Below, in pieces: positions 8,178-16,786 of a stretch of DNA of 64,000 nt. The stretch comes from Arthrobacter luteolus NBRC 107841. Its GTDB lineage: Bacteria > Actinomycetota > Actinomycetes > Actinomycetales > Micrococcaceae. A program made the translations under genes and the position numbers. The stretch lies in assembly GCF_001552075.1 (NCBI RefSeq), contig NZ_BCQM01000006.1, positions 62,001-126,000 of the forward strand. Direction: 5' to 3'. Below the pieces are notes generated by a model. The model had not been told where the DNA came from. It saw nothing but the letters and a program-made list of their open reading frames with translations, and made no database searches. Position 1 is the stretch's first letter; every line of letters starts with the position of its first letter.

Positions 8178-8906
8178 TTAACCCTCCGCGGACAGGTGCC
8201 CGTGGACCAGGTCCGGTTCCGGAGCCAGTTCCTGCAGGACCGCGCTGCAGGCGCTGGGAACCGGCTCGACGATCCGTGCCACGCCGGTCCGGCTGAGCCT
8301 GCGCGCCGTTTCACTGAGCGGGCCGCCGGCAATGATGACCGACTCGGCGCCGTCGTTCCGGCTGGACTCCCGGACTGCTGCTGCGAGTTCGAGGAACTGC
8401 TGCTCGGGGTCGGCAGCGAGAACCAGTGGCGCGGACCCGGTGAGCCGAACACCGGTAAACCACTGGCCGCAGCCGTGCTCCTCCACCAGGGCCGTCAGGG
8501 AACCGGCCAGCAGCGGGGTGCTGGTTGCCATGCCAAATGGGCGCCCTGCTCCGCAGGCTGACCGGATGGAGGCCTGGCCGATACCGATCACCGGGATGTC
8601 CAGCGCTTCGTCGAGCGCCCGCCTGCCCGGGTCGCCGATGGCAGCGACAACCACGGCCTTCACGTTCGGTGCGCCCGGCCCCTCCAGATAACGGAAGACA
8701 GCGTCCCGCACATGCTGTGCCGATTCTGCCAGCGCATCCGGATCAAGGATCATCCGCGGGCCGGCAGCGGCGGTCAGGGCAACCACTTCAATTCCCCGGG
8801 GCCCGAGGATGTCTGCGGCGATTCCAGCCATCAGGCTGGTCGTCGCCTGGTTGGTGTTGGGATTAACCAGGAGCACTTTGCCCCCTGTGGCAGGCCTAGT
8901 GCCCAT
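8178..8906 (-). CDS. Asp/Glu/hydantoin racemase-superfamily protein lacking both catalytic cysteines
   Basis: A 242-residue protein of the aspartate/glutamate/hydantoin racemase fold. The N-terminal signature is VLLVNPNTN. AAIGDPG occupies the first active-site position (residues 88-94) where catalytic members carry Cys (ACFGDPG type), and AGGPL at 193-197 occupies the second where members carry GCAG. Neither cysteine is present. The open frame runs up to 9044, but ATG 8906 has GGGAGGAG seven bases upstream and starts at the family N-terminus. It overlaps the MFS stop by 11 nt, so both are translated from one message. It may act on an imported amide, hydantoin or organic acid, as an isomerase with a different mechanism or a decarboxylase-like enzyme. 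The substrate cannot be read from sequence. Confidence 0.8.
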   Translation of the reverse strand: MGTRPATGGKVLLVNPNTNQATTSLMAGIAADILGPRGIEVVALTAAAGPRMILDPDALAESAQHVRDAVFRYLEGPGAPNVKAVVVAAIGDPGRRALDEALDIPVIGIGQASIRSACGAGRPFGMATSTPLLAGSLTALVEEHGCGQWFTGVRLTGSAPLVLAADPEQQFLELAAAVRESSRNDGAESVIIAGGPLSETARRLSRTGVARIVEPVPSACSAVLQELAPEPDLVHGHLSAEG

Positions 8907-10320
8907 AGATGGCTCCTCCCTCTTCATCAGCGTCCTCTTCCAGCGGCTGGCCGAACGTCTCCGGCGGGAACTGGACAGCGATCGCCAGAATAACGAACAG
9001 GCAGGCCAGAGCCGTAAACATGCCCATGAGTCCGGCAGTGTCAAAAATGACGCCGGAGATCAGGGGGAAAAGCCCGCCCGACAGCGAACCCGCCGCCAGG
9101 ATAATGGAGGTGCCGAAGCCACGGGTGCGGGTCGGGTACAGTTCCGGGGCAAACAGCCAGATGGTCGTATTGAGGATAATGACCGCAAAGTTGAAGACGG
9201 CGCCGAAGAGGACGACGAGGGAAATGTCTGTTGCCAGGAAGGCCATCGACAGCCCCGCCGCACACCCCAGGACCGCCGCACCGGTGAGCACTTTTTTGCG
9301 CGGGAGACGGCTGGCCATGTAGGCAGCGGCGCAGGCGCCCACGAGCGACCCGGACTGCATGATGAGGGTGAACCAGAGACTGGTGTTCACCTCATAGCCG
9401 CGGGACACCAAAATGGTGGGCATCAGGGTAAGCATGGAGATCTGGGCTGCGTAGGACATGCACACCGCGATGCACATCAGCACGGTCCGCCGCAGGAGGC
9501 GGCCCCGCAGCGCGTCCTTCCAATGGCCCTTGGACTCGGTGACAACAGGGTCCGGAAGAGCCGTGATGTAGGTGTCCGGATCATCGATCCGTCCGGCCAG
9601 TTTGTTCCGGGCCAGCCGGGTGATCACGAGGTTCGCTTCGTCGAGCCGCCCCTGGGAAGCCAGGAACCGGGGTGTTTCCGGAACATAGCGGCGGAAGAAC
9701 ATCACCAGGAGGGCCGGGATGAAGAGCAGGCCGAAGACCCACCGCCACTTGTCCGGGCCGTCGAAAAGCGTGAAGACGAGGATGCCGAAGGCCGGCGCCA
9801 GCATGTTGCCAAGGCCCGCGGCGGTCACGTTGATCAGGCCAACGGCCGTTCCACGGTGCTTTGCCGCGAAGAACTCGGCCATCATGATCACCGCGACTGC
9901 GATTTCACCACCCAGGCCGAATCCCACAATGAAGCGGCCGGCGGCAAGGACGGGGTAGTTCGGGGCCAGCGCACACAGCAGTGATCCCCCGGCGAAAATG
10001 ATCAGGTTGATCATCAGCATGTTCCGGCGGCCGTATTTGTCCATAATGAGGCCGGTAGCCAGCCGCCCCAAGGCCGTGGCTGTGAAGGTCATGGTGTTCA
10101 GGAATCCGATCTCACCTGCTCCCAGACCCCAGGACTCGCGCAGGACAGGGCCCGTGATACCCACAGCGTTCTGTTCCAGCGCATCAAAGAACACGCCCAG
10201 CAGAATCATCACCACGATCTGGCGGTGGGCCCCAGTGACGCCGATACGCTGGTAGGCGCCTTCTATCTGATGGCCGAGGCTGGTTTTCGAACTCCCAGCT
10301 TCCGCAACTTTCTCTTCCAA
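8896..10320 (-). CDS. MFS transporter, metabolite:proton symporter type
   Basis: A twelve-helix major facilitator protein of about 474 residues. The loop 2-3 motif is GLIMDKYGRRN, the helix 4-5 region is GRFIVGFGLGGEIAVAV, and the segment after helix 6 is RRYVPETPRFL, as in sugar/aromatic-acid:H+ symporters. ELYPTRTRGFGTS near helix 10-11 fits the same group. The open frame reaches GTG 10404, but TTG 10320 has AAAGGAG at a 6-base spacing while the GTG has no ribosome-binding site, so TTG is preferred. It is translationally coupled to the racemase-like gene, suggesting uptake and conversion of one compound. An inverted repeat upstream (10391-10416) may be its operator. Confidence 0.85.
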   Translation of the reverse strand: MEEKVAEAGSSKTSLGHQIEGAYQRIGVTGAHRQIVVMILLGVFFDALEQNAVGITGPVLRESWGLGAGEIGFLNTMTFTATALGRLATGLIMDKYGRRNMLMINLIIFAGGSLLCALAPNYPVLAAGRFIVGFGLGGEIAVAVIMMAEFFAAKHRGTAVGLINVTAAGLGNMLAPAFGILVFTLFDGPDKWRWVFGLLFIPALLVMFFRRYVPETPRFLASQGRLDEANLVITRLARNKLAGRIDDPDTYITALPDPVVTESKGHWKDALRGRLLRRTVLMCIAVCMSYAAQISMLTLMPTILVSRGYEVNTSLWFTLIMQSGSLVGACAAAYMASRLPRKKVLTGAAVLGCAAGLSMAFLATDISLVVLFGAVFNFAVIILNTTIWLFAPELYPTRTRGFGTSIILAAGSLSGGLFPLISGVIFDTAGLMGMFTALACLFVILAIAVQFPPETFGQPLEEDADEEGGAIYGH

Positions 10321-10390
10321 TGTCCGCTCCTTTGAGCTCAGCAGCCGGGCACTCACCTTTGAGTACGCAAAGTCGACTTCCACATCGTGG

Positions 10391-10416
10391 ATATTCCTTA
10401 TCACTGAGAGGAATAT
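10391..10416. promoter_or_regulatory. Inverted repeat upstream of the MFS gene, possible operator
   Basis: ATATTCC (10391-10397) and GGAATAT (10410-10416) are perfect 7-bp arms 12 bases apart, in a locally AT-rich patch upstream of the TTG start at 10320. No regulator gene is adjacent. Confidence 0.4.
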
Positions 10417-10545
10417 GTGAGCTAAGTTACATTAGAGCGGAGGGGTGTTCAACGGTTCCGGGGAATCGCTCTCCAGTAAGGCCTTTTCGGCGTCATGTTG
10501 GGGCGCGAAGACACAAACACCTGGGCAATGAACCGCCTCACGGCA

Positions 10546-10592
10546 CACAAAAGGGCCTGAGCCCGGTGTGTTACCGGATTCAGGCCCTTGTG
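10546..10592 (-). terminator. Terminator downstream of sigA
   Basis: AAGGGCCTGA (10551-10560) pairs with TCAGGCCCTT (10580-10589). Read on the minus strand, the stem is followed by TTTTGTG, so it should stop sigA transcription. Confidence 0.8.
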
Positions 10593-10603
10593 GGCTATGC
10601 CTG

Positions 10604-10654
10604 TTTAGCTGTGTCTTTTTGACTGTACCTATTTAGCTGTGTCTTTTTGACTGT
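10604..10654. repeat. 23-bp direct tandem repeat between the sigA terminator and sigA
   Basis: A 23-bp sequence beginning TTTAGCTGTGTCTTTTTGAC occurs at 10604-10626 and again at 10632-10654 (28-bp period). It is in the 3' untranslated part of the sigA message. A small hairpin (10653-10663 with 10669-10679) follows on the plus strand. Confidence 0.9.
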
Positions 10655-10687
10655 TGCTGCCGCGGCTGGCGGCAGCAACGGCCTGGC

Positions 10688-11944
10688 TTAGTCCAGGTAG
10701 TCGCGCAGGACCTGTGACCGTGACGGGTGGCGCAGCTTGGACATGGTCTTGGACTCGATCTGGCGGATCCGCTCGCGGGTCACGCCGTAAACCTTGCCGA
10801 TCTCGTCCAGGGTCTTGGGCTGACCGTCGGTGAGGCCGAAACGCATGGCCACAACGCCGGCTTCCCGCTCGGACAGGGTGTCCAGGACGGAATGCAGCTG
10901 TTCCTGCAGCAGCGTGAAGCTTACTGCGTCAGCCGGCACCACAGCTTCGGAGTCCTCGATCAGGTCGCCGAACTCCGAGTCGCCGTCCTCACCAAGCGGG
11001 GTGTGCAGCGAAATCGGCTCGCGGCCGTACTTCTGGACCTCAACAACCTTTTCCGGCGTCATGTCCAGTTCCAGTGCCAGTTCCTCGGGAGCCGGTTCGC
11101 GGCCGAGGTCCTGAAGCATCTGCCGCTGGACACGGGCAAGTTTGTTGATGACTTCAACCATGTGCACCGGGATACGGATGGTGCGTGCCTGGTCGGCCAT
11201 GGCGCGGGTGATCGCCTGACGGATCCACCAGGTGGCGTACGTCGAGAACTTGAAGCCCTTGGTGTAGTCGAACTTCTCCACCGCACGGATCAGGCCCAGG
11301 TTGCCTTCCTGGATCAGGTCCAGGAAGAGCATGCCGCGGCCGGTGTAGCGCTTGGCCAGGGACACGACGAGGCGCAGGTTCGCTTCAAGCAGGTGGTTCT
11401 TGGCGCGCTTGCCGTCGTGGATGATCTGCTGCAGATCCCGCTTCAGCTTGGGATCCATGTCCGGATCCGCCGCGATCTTCTCTTCGGCGTACAGGCCGGC
11501 CTCGATACGCAGTGCCAGATCAACTTCCTGCTCTGCGTTAAGCAGTGCCACCTTGCCGATCTGCTTCAGGTAATCCTTGACGGGGTCTGCCGTAGCGCCC
11601 GCGGACACCACCTGCTGGGCGGGGGCGTCGTCGTCGTCAGCGTCGGAGTAAACGAATCCGGATCCGGTGGGCGCAGCTTCAGGCGCGTCACCCTCGGCAG
11701 CATCGGTGTCCACGTCGGCGGGATCGACCTCAGTCTCTTCGGACTGGGCGTCGGCGTCCTCGGCTGCCTTCTTCGCTGCCGCGGTCTTGGCGGCGGCGGT
11801 CTTGGCCGGGGCCTTGCGGGCTGCCGGCTTGCGGGCTGGTTTGGCGGCCGTCTTGGTGGCTGCGGCTGCGGCTGCCTCGGCAACCTCGGGTGCGGCAGTC
11901 ACAGTGTCAGTCTCTTTGACAGCAGTTGTCTTTCTCGCGGACAC
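10688..11944 (-). CDS. sigA: Primary RNA polymerase sigma factor (RpoD/SigA)
   Basis: The vegetative sigma-70 factor, 418 residues. Region 1.2 begins at [12 protein letters not shown]. Regions 2.3-2.4 (core binding and -10 recognition) include [20 protein letters not shown], region 3 is [15 protein letters not shown], and region 4.2 (the -35 helix-turn-helix) is [19 protein letters not shown]. The first about 110 residues are an Ala/Lys-rich and then acidic low-complexity extension, usual for actinobacterial primary sigma factors. Start GTG 11944, with GAAAGG seven bases upstream. It lies beside parE and the DUF7455 gene, as in relatives. Confidence 0.97.
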   Translation of the reverse strand: MSARKTTAVKETDTVTAAPEVAEAAAAAATKTAAKPARKPAARKAPAKTAAAKTAAAKKAAEDADAQSEETEVDPADVDTDAAEGDAPEAAPTGSGFVYSDADDDDAPAQQVVSAGATADPVKDYLKQIGKVALLNAEQEVDLALRIEAGLYAEEKIAADPDMDPKLKRDLQQIIHDGKRAKNHLLEANLRLVVSLAKRYTGRGMLFLDLIQEGNLGLIRAVEKFDYTKGFKFSTYATWWIRQAITRAMADQARTIRIPVHMVEVINKLARVQRQMLQDLGREPAPEELALELDMTPEKVVEVQKYGREPISLHTPLGEDGDSEFGDLIEDSEAVVPADAVSFTLLQEQLHSVLDTLSEREAGVVAMRFGLTDGQPKTLDEIGKVYGVTRERIRQIESKTMSKLRHPSRSQVLRDYLD

Positions 11945-12254
11945 AGAAAACCTTTCAATACGGCGGGCTGCGGCGCCACCATGGGGGCAACACCACTATG
12001 ACCCTGTCAAGTCCGTGCTAAAACCAAATGGTCGGTGCGCGGGATGCTTTCTATGAAAACGCACCGCGCCCGGTTCCTTATTCCCTCCGTTTGTCAACGG
12101 AAGGTGTGGAACGACACTTGATACACGAACCCAACCGGGTCTCGGTTCCCATTGTCGCATGTTTTCGGTCAACCACCAGCACACCGGCCGGCCCTGAGGA
12201 CACCGTGTCTGCCGGCAGAGAACGGGGGCTGAAAGGCGCGGATCAGCCCGGGGC
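11945..12254. other. 310-bp intergenic region upstream of sigA
   Basis: No convincing ORF was seen. It should contain the sigA promoter. TTGACA occurs on the minus strand near 12093-12098, but I could not pair it with a good -10 hexamer. Nothing else is recognisable. Confidence 0.5.
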
Positions 12255-13733
12255 CTAGCCTGTGCCGCCGCCCCGCCAGGCGGTCTGCGGAGACTGCGAC
12301 CATTCCGGAAGCTCACCCTGCATCACAAGGGCCTGCAGCAGCTGTGCCAGCCGGTAGCCCGGCTGGACGCGCAGGGCCCCCGACAGACAGAGATCTGCCC
12401 GGGAACTGCGTCCACGGGCCCACTCCAGCCAACCAAGCAGCGTCAGCACCGCTGCCGCCGATTCGCCGGACGCGGGCCCCAGCAGGGATGTGAGCGCCCC
12501 ATGTGCGCGGTCCAGGCTGTCCCAATCGGGGACCAGGCTCCCCCGGCCAATTAGGACATTGCGGAAGACGCTGCGGGCTTCCAGGGTTCCGGCCTGCGGC
12601 AGGCCGGAACCCTTCCCACCTCCGGCCTCCCCGCCTGCACCCCACCCTTCGAGGCCGAGCCAGTACCGTGCGCCGGCTGCCGCGGCCGGCAGACCCATGG
12701 CCGCCAGCACCAGCACCGCATCCCTGACCGGCTTGGATTCCAGGCTCGCCAGGAGCAAGCCGTCACGCTCCGGGGTGCGGTGCCCCCTGAAACACTCATG
12801 CCAGGCCTCGAGCGTCCGGATGAAATGTTCCGGCTGTGTCCATCTGCCTGCCAGGCGCCTCCGGCTGGCTGCCTGGCTCCTGGCAGTCACAGGATCGGAC
12901 GGGCCGCTGCCGGGGGAATTAATGCCCCGCAGCCCGGCATCAGCCTGCAGCGATGAGGCGTAGGCGCTGCCCCGGAAAACAAGTTCAGCGTTGAGCCGGC
13001 TTCCCGCGATCTGGTCAAGCGGAAAGCCCGGCCAGGGACAGCATTCCTGCGACGTGCAGAAGTAATCCCGCCAGTGACCGTTTCCGGACAGCCAGCCGTT
13101 CCGCAGCTCCAGCCCCCGCGACGCGAGGCCTTCACGAAGGCGGCCCACCAGTCCGTTGTAGGGCGGGGGCTCTCCGGCAGCCCAGGGCTGCTCCGTGTAC
13201 ACGATCACGAGGGCACCATCAGCCTCTTCGTCGCCGCTTAGGAGGCTGCAGATCCGGGCACAGTAGGCGGCTTCGAAGCCGGTGTCTGCGGTCCGCCGCC
13301 CGGTTTTTCCCCTGCGGGGGCCGGTGTTACGGCTTGGAAGATCGAGCCGCAGCGTGGCCCCGAGTCTGCGTCCGCGGAGGGCCAAAAGGACCAGCGATTC
13401 CTCCGGCGCGAAGCCCAGGCAGTGCGGCACGAACGCCAGGATGTCCTCCGGCGATCCCGCCGACAGCCCGGTGTTGCCGGTACTCCCGAACGGGTCCGGT
13501 CCGAAGGCCTCCGGCCCTGCGGCTGCGCCCGGCGGCTTCTCCGGGACGCTGCCGGCAGCAGAACCACCGGGAGAACCGGTGCCCGCACGGAGCGGCGCGC
13601 TGCCCGCTCCAGGAGGTACCCGCCGGCCGGCGTGATCGGAGGAGACGTGGTCTGAGGCGCCGTGATCGGCGGCGGAATAACCTGGTGCCGAGCTGTCCGC
13701 CAGGGGCTTTCCGGAGCTGTGTGGTTCGTTCAT
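12255..13733 (-). CDS. DUF4192 domain protein
   Basis: A protein of about 492 residues. After a low-complexity, probably disordered N-terminus of about 90 residues, the DUF4192 domain starts at SAGSPEDILAFVPHCLGF and contains ESLVLLALRGRRLGATLRLDLP. Middle and C-terminal parts contain RLREGLASRGLELRNGW, WRDYFCTSQECCPWPG and a helical end. DUF4192 proteins are widespread in Actinobacteria and have no known function. The open frame continues to 14270, but the extra part runs through a noncoding minisatellite, so ATG 13733 is the most upstream sensible start. A start nearer the domain, for example a GTG before PEKPPGAAAG, is also possible. Confidence 0.78.
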   Translation of the reverse strand: MNEPHSSGKPLADSSAPGYSAADHGASDHVSSDHAGRRVPPGAGSAPLRAGTGSPGGSAAGSVPEKPPGAAAGPEAFGPDPFGSTGNTGLSAGSPEDILAFVPHCLGFAPEESLVLLALRGRRLGATLRLDLPSRNTGPRRGKTGRRTADTGFEAAYCARICSLLSGDEEADGALVIVYTEQPWAAGEPPPYNGLVGRLREGLASRGLELRNGWLSGNGHWRDYFCTSQECCPWPGFPLDQIAGSRLNAELVFRGSAYASSLQADAGLRGINSPGSGPSDPVTARSQAASRRRLAGRWTQPEHFIRTLEAWHECFRGHRTPERDGLLLASLESKPVRDAVLVLAAMGLPAAAAGARYWLGLEGWGAGGEAGGGKGSGLPQAGTLEARSVFRNVLIGRGSLVPDWDSLDRAHGALTSLLGPASGESAAAVLTLLGWLEWARGRSSRADLCLSGALRVQPGYRLAQLLQALVMQGELPEWSQSPQTAWRGGGTG

Positions 13734-14100
13734 CCGGCAAGCCTGCGCTGCGCAGGAGCGCGCCGGACGGCGCCTGGACGCCGTTGTGGACGGGGTCCGG
13801 TCCCTGCCTCCGCCGACCTGCGATGTGGAGGAGCAGTGGATGTGGAGGAGCAGTGGATGTGGAGGAGCAGTGGATGTGGAGGTGCAGTGAATGTGGAGGA
13901 GCAGTGAATGTGGAGGAGCAGTGTTTGAAGAAGCCGTCTTTGAAGCAGCGGTGTTTTGGACGCCCGGGGCTTTGGAGGAGCCCTGTAGTGGAGGAGCCCT
14001 GTAGTGGAAGAGCAGTGCCGCTGGCGGACCGGGGCCGGGGCAGACGCCGTCGTCACATGCGGCCCGCCGGCGGGCGGGATGTGACGACGCGGCGGGCGGG
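13734..14100. other. 367-bp intergenic region dominated by degenerate repeats
   Basis: This stretch between the MFS stop and the DUF4192 start holds the 17-bp minisatellite at 13822-13923 and more degenerate copies to about 14020. The remainder is GC-rich without a recognisable promoter. The period is not a multiple of three, which argues against coding. Confidence 0.7.
13822..13923. repeat. Six tandem copies of a 17-bp minisatellite
   Basis: The unit is GATGTGGAGGAGCAGTG. Copies 1-3 (13822-13872) are identical. Copy 4 has one change (GGTGCAG), and copies 5-6 start with A instead of G. Downstream to about 14020 lie related segments: a 15-bp pair starting TTTGAAG at 13924 and 13939, and a 16-bp pair TGGAGGAGCCCTGTAG around 13973-14004. 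No spacers are present, so it is not a CRISPR array. Confidence 0.95.
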
Positions 14101-15459
14101 CTAGTCCCCGGCCGGAGTGTCCTGCCCGGCGCTCCCCCGGCTTTGGCGCTCGTCCCGCCGGCGCTGGCGTTCCCGGGCCAGGGCTTCCCGCAGCGGGGGA
14201 AGATGCAGACCCTCCCCTGCCATGCGCGTACGGACCATGCTGCGGCTCCGCAGGATTCCGGCAACACCAAGGCCCATCACACCAAACTGGACGGCGAGGG
14301 CTATGCGGAAGGAGGAGAGGTTGTACAGGTCACCGTTCGAAAAACCGCTGGAATACAGCAGGTCCAGGACCAGCCCGATCAGGTACATCGAGATCAGGGA
14401 CGCCAGGAACCCGCCAATGTTCACGATTCCGGTTGCCGTTCCCAGGCGGCTGCTCGGGTTGAAGGTCCGGGCGAAGTCAAAGCCGATCATGGACCCCGGC
14501 CCCCCAACTGCGAGCACGGCCACGAGAATCAGGAGCAGCCAGACCGGCGCCGGGCCGGGCCAGACCATCACCGCAAGCCAAGCTGCGGCCATGGCTCCGG
14601 CGATCAGCAGCACCATCAGGGAACGGCGCAGCGGATGCCGGCCCACCCAGGTTCCCAGCCAGGGTCCGCAGAGGATTGCCACGGTGACGAAGAACGTCAT
14701 CAGGAACGAGGCGGTGGCCGGGGTGACCTTCTCAGCGCTGACCAGGTACGGGTAGCCCCACATCATCACGAAGACCGTGCCGGGAAACTGGATGGTGAAG
14801 TGCGTCCAGAGACCCAGCCGGGTGCCGGGATGCCGCCAGGCCGCTGCGAGGGAGGAACCGCCGGCCTGCCCGGCAGCAGGCGCCGCGCTGCTGCCCGCGG
14901 GGCGGTTGCGGATCAGCGCGGCCGCAAGGACCAGGGCCAGCACAGACAGTGCTGCGGCGCTGATAAACGCGGTGTTCCAGCCAAAACTGCGCAGCACGAA
15001 GGCGAAGGGAATGGCACTGGCGATCTGCCCGAGCTGCCCGACGATGCCGGTCCACTGCGTCAGGATGGGCACTCTTGCCGCCGGGAACCAGGCCGGCAGC
15101 AGCCGGAGCACCGAGATGAAGGTCAGGGCGTCACCCGCGCCCACCAGGGAACGGCCCGCGATGCCGGCGGTAACGGAGTCCGCAACGGCGAGCTGAAACT
15201 GGCCGGCACACATTAGCGCCGCACCGGCCGCAATCAGCAGCCTTGGACCAAACCGGTCCACCAGCATGCCCACCGGGATCTGCAGGCCCGCATAAACCAG
15301 CAGCTGCACAACCGTGAAGACGGACAGCACCGAAGCAGTCGCCGAGAAACGTTCGGTTGCTTCAACTCCGGCGACGCCGAAGGCCGTGCGCTGGGTAACG
15401 GCCACCATGTACGCAAAAACACCGGCTCCCCAGACGAGCCAGGCTCCCTTATGCTTCAC
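14101..15459 (-). CDS. MFS transporter
   Basis: A 452-residue major facilitator protein with twelve predicted helices and an Arg-rich cytoplasmic tail. It starts MKHKGAWLVWGAGVFAYMVA. The signature loop 2-3 is GMLVDRFGPRLLI, and helix 4 contains GRSLVGAGDALTFISVLRL, as in the anion:cation/nitrate-like MFS branches. The substrate is not deducible. Start GTG 15459 has GGGGAGGG five bases upstream. It is 30 bases downstream of the PAC2 gene on the same strand, so they may be co-transcribed. Confidence 0.85.
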   Translation of the reverse strand: MKHKGAWLVWGAGVFAYMVAVTQRTAFGVAGVEATERFSATASVLSVFTVVQLLVYAGLQIPVGMLVDRFGPRLLIAAGAALMCAGQFQLAVADSVTAGIAGRSLVGAGDALTFISVLRLLPAWFPAARVPILTQWTGIVGQLGQIASAIPFAFVLRSFGWNTAFISAAALSVLALVLAAALIRNRPAGSSAAPAAGQAGGSSLAAAWRHPGTRLGLWTHFTIQFPGTVFVMMWGYPYLVSAEKVTPATASFLMTFFVTVAILCGPWLGTWVGRHPLRRSLMVLLIAGAMAAAWLAVMVWPGPAPVWLLLILVAVLAVGGPGSMIGFDFARTFNPSSRLGTATGIVNIGGFLASLISMYLIGLVLDLLYSSGFSNGDLYNLSSFRIALAVQFGVMGLGVAGILRSRSMVRTRMAGEGLHLPPLREALARERQRRRDERQSRGSAGQDTPAGD

Positions 15460-15489
15460 GCTGCCCTCCCCGCGGCAGCGCTGGGGCTG

Positions 15490-16572
15490 CTACCCGGCCG
15501 GGGGCGTCCCCGCTCCACCGGAACGTCCGGGATCTTCGTCCCTGCCGGGAAGCGCGGTGGGGCCATTCGGTTCAACAGTGTCCTCGTCCTTCGTTACCTG
15601 CTGCGGATCGGGCTCTTCCGCGGATTCCTGGCCCAGCGCATCAAGCAGCGCCTCTGTTTCTTCCTCGGCCTGTGGGCTCGCAAGGTAGGCCTCGACGGCG
15701 GCGCCCAGTTCTTCGGCGTCGGGCAGCTCGTCGTTGTCCTTGACCAGGAGCGAGCGGCGGGCGGTGCTGCCGGTGAACTCGTCGTAGCGGCTTTCGAGGG
15801 TTGCGACGACACCCCGCACCTCCGCCGACGCTTCAACCTGTTCTGCAATCTGCTTGCCAACCTCGCGGCCGGCCTCACGGAGCCGGTCGGTGGGCAGCAT
15901 CAGGTTGGCGGCGGCACCAAGGTATTCGAGCGCCGCCACGGCGGCTGGAGGAAACTCGGCGTCTGAAAGATAGTGCGGTACGTGCACCACGTGCCCGATG
16001 ACGTCAACGCCGGCTTCGGTGAGCCTCAGTTCGAGCAGATGCCCGACGGCGGCCTGAATCTGGGCGGTCGGCTTCCAGGAGCTGATTCCCTCGATCAGGT
16101 CCGGACGGTTGCCGTGGGCTGTCACGCCGATCGGCCGGGTGTGCGGCACCGGCATGGGCACGGAATGCACCCAGGCCACCAGCGAAACCTCCAGGGTTTC
16201 AACAATCCGCAAAACAGCGGCCGTGAACCGCTCCCACTGGAAGTCCGGTTCAAATCCGGTGAGGAAAAGAAATGGTTCCCCGAGCCCGTCATAAAAGCGG
16301 TGAAGCTCGATTCGGGGCGGCTCATAGCCGGTGAAGTGGTCTTCCACGAAAGTCAGCTGGGGGCGGCGCGCCCGGTAGTCAATGAGCTGGTCCGCATCGA
16401 ACGTCGCCACCAGCTCGTGCTCCAGGTTCTCGAACAGTTCGTCCCGCACCTGGCTTACTACGTGGCCTGCCTCGCCGAAACCGGTGAAACCGGCGATCAG
16501 CCGAAGGCCGCGCAGGTCAGCGGATGCGGCCAGTTCCGGGTTCAGGTTAAACAGGGTCAGCGGATCAAGCAT
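15490..16572 (-). CDS. PAC2 family protein
   Basis: A 360-residue protein of the PAC2 (proteasome assembly chaperone 2-like) family. The domain covers roughly residues 10-290, beginning with LRGLRLIAGFTGFGEAGHVVSQV, and includes VAWVHSVPMPVPHTRPIGVTA and VIGHVVHVPHYL. The last about 60 residues are acidic and probably disordered. The open frame continues to 16965, but ATG 16572 has AGGAAGG seven bases upstream and begins at the usual N-terminus. It is divergent from pepA, a common neighbour of this gene in Micrococcaceae. Bacterial PAC2 proteins are poorly characterised; a link to the proteasome is a family-level guess. Confidence 0.88.
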   Translation of the reverse strand: MLDPLTLFNLNPELAASADLRGLRLIAGFTGFGEAGHVVSQVRDELFENLEHELVATFDADQLIDYRARRPQLTFVEDHFTGYEPPRIELHRFYDGLGEPFLFLTGFEPDFQWERFTAAVLRIVETLEVSLVAWVHSVPMPVPHTRPIGVTAHGNRPDLIEGISSWKPTAQIQAAVGHLLELRLTEAGVDVIGHVVHVPHYLSDAEFPPAAVAALEYLGAAANLMLPTDRLREAGREVGKQIAEQVEASAEVRGVVATLESRYDEFTGSTARRSLLVKDNDELPDAEELGAAVEAYLASPQAEEETEALLDALGQESAEEPDPQQVTKDEDTVEPNGPTALPGRDEDPGRSGGAGTPPAG

Positions 16573-16786
16573 GGTCTTACCTTCCTGCAACTCGTCCCGT
16601 TTGGTCGGCGGGCGGCGCTCTACAAAACAAGCGCGGTGTTGTCTATCCCTTACTACAGGGTAAACGTCATCGGGGACCCGATTCATTCCGGACCGCCGTG
16701 CGGCATCGGCCTGCCGGGCTTCGGAGAGACTACGATCGGTAAAGCAGAGCGTTACCAAACAGACAAAAACGTGAGGATGAAGCTTC

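Noticed and set aside
8907-9044. N-terminal extension of the racemase-like protein
   Set aside because: Arg/Ser-rich shadow of the MFS 3' end; the ATG at 8906 starts at the family N-terminus with a good ribosome-binding site.
10653-10679. Hairpin just below sigA taken as its terminator
   Set aside because: On the minus strand it is followed by AGTCAAAAAG rather than a T-run; the hairpin at 10546-10592 fits much better.
13822-13923. Possible CRISPR array
   Set aside because: Units are directly adjacent without spacers and only 17 bp long; no cas genes are present.
13734-14270. N-terminal extension of the DUF4192 protein through the minisatellite
   Set aside because: The 17-bp period would shift frame with every copy, the translation is Ser/Thr/His low complexity, and it would overlap the next MFS gene.
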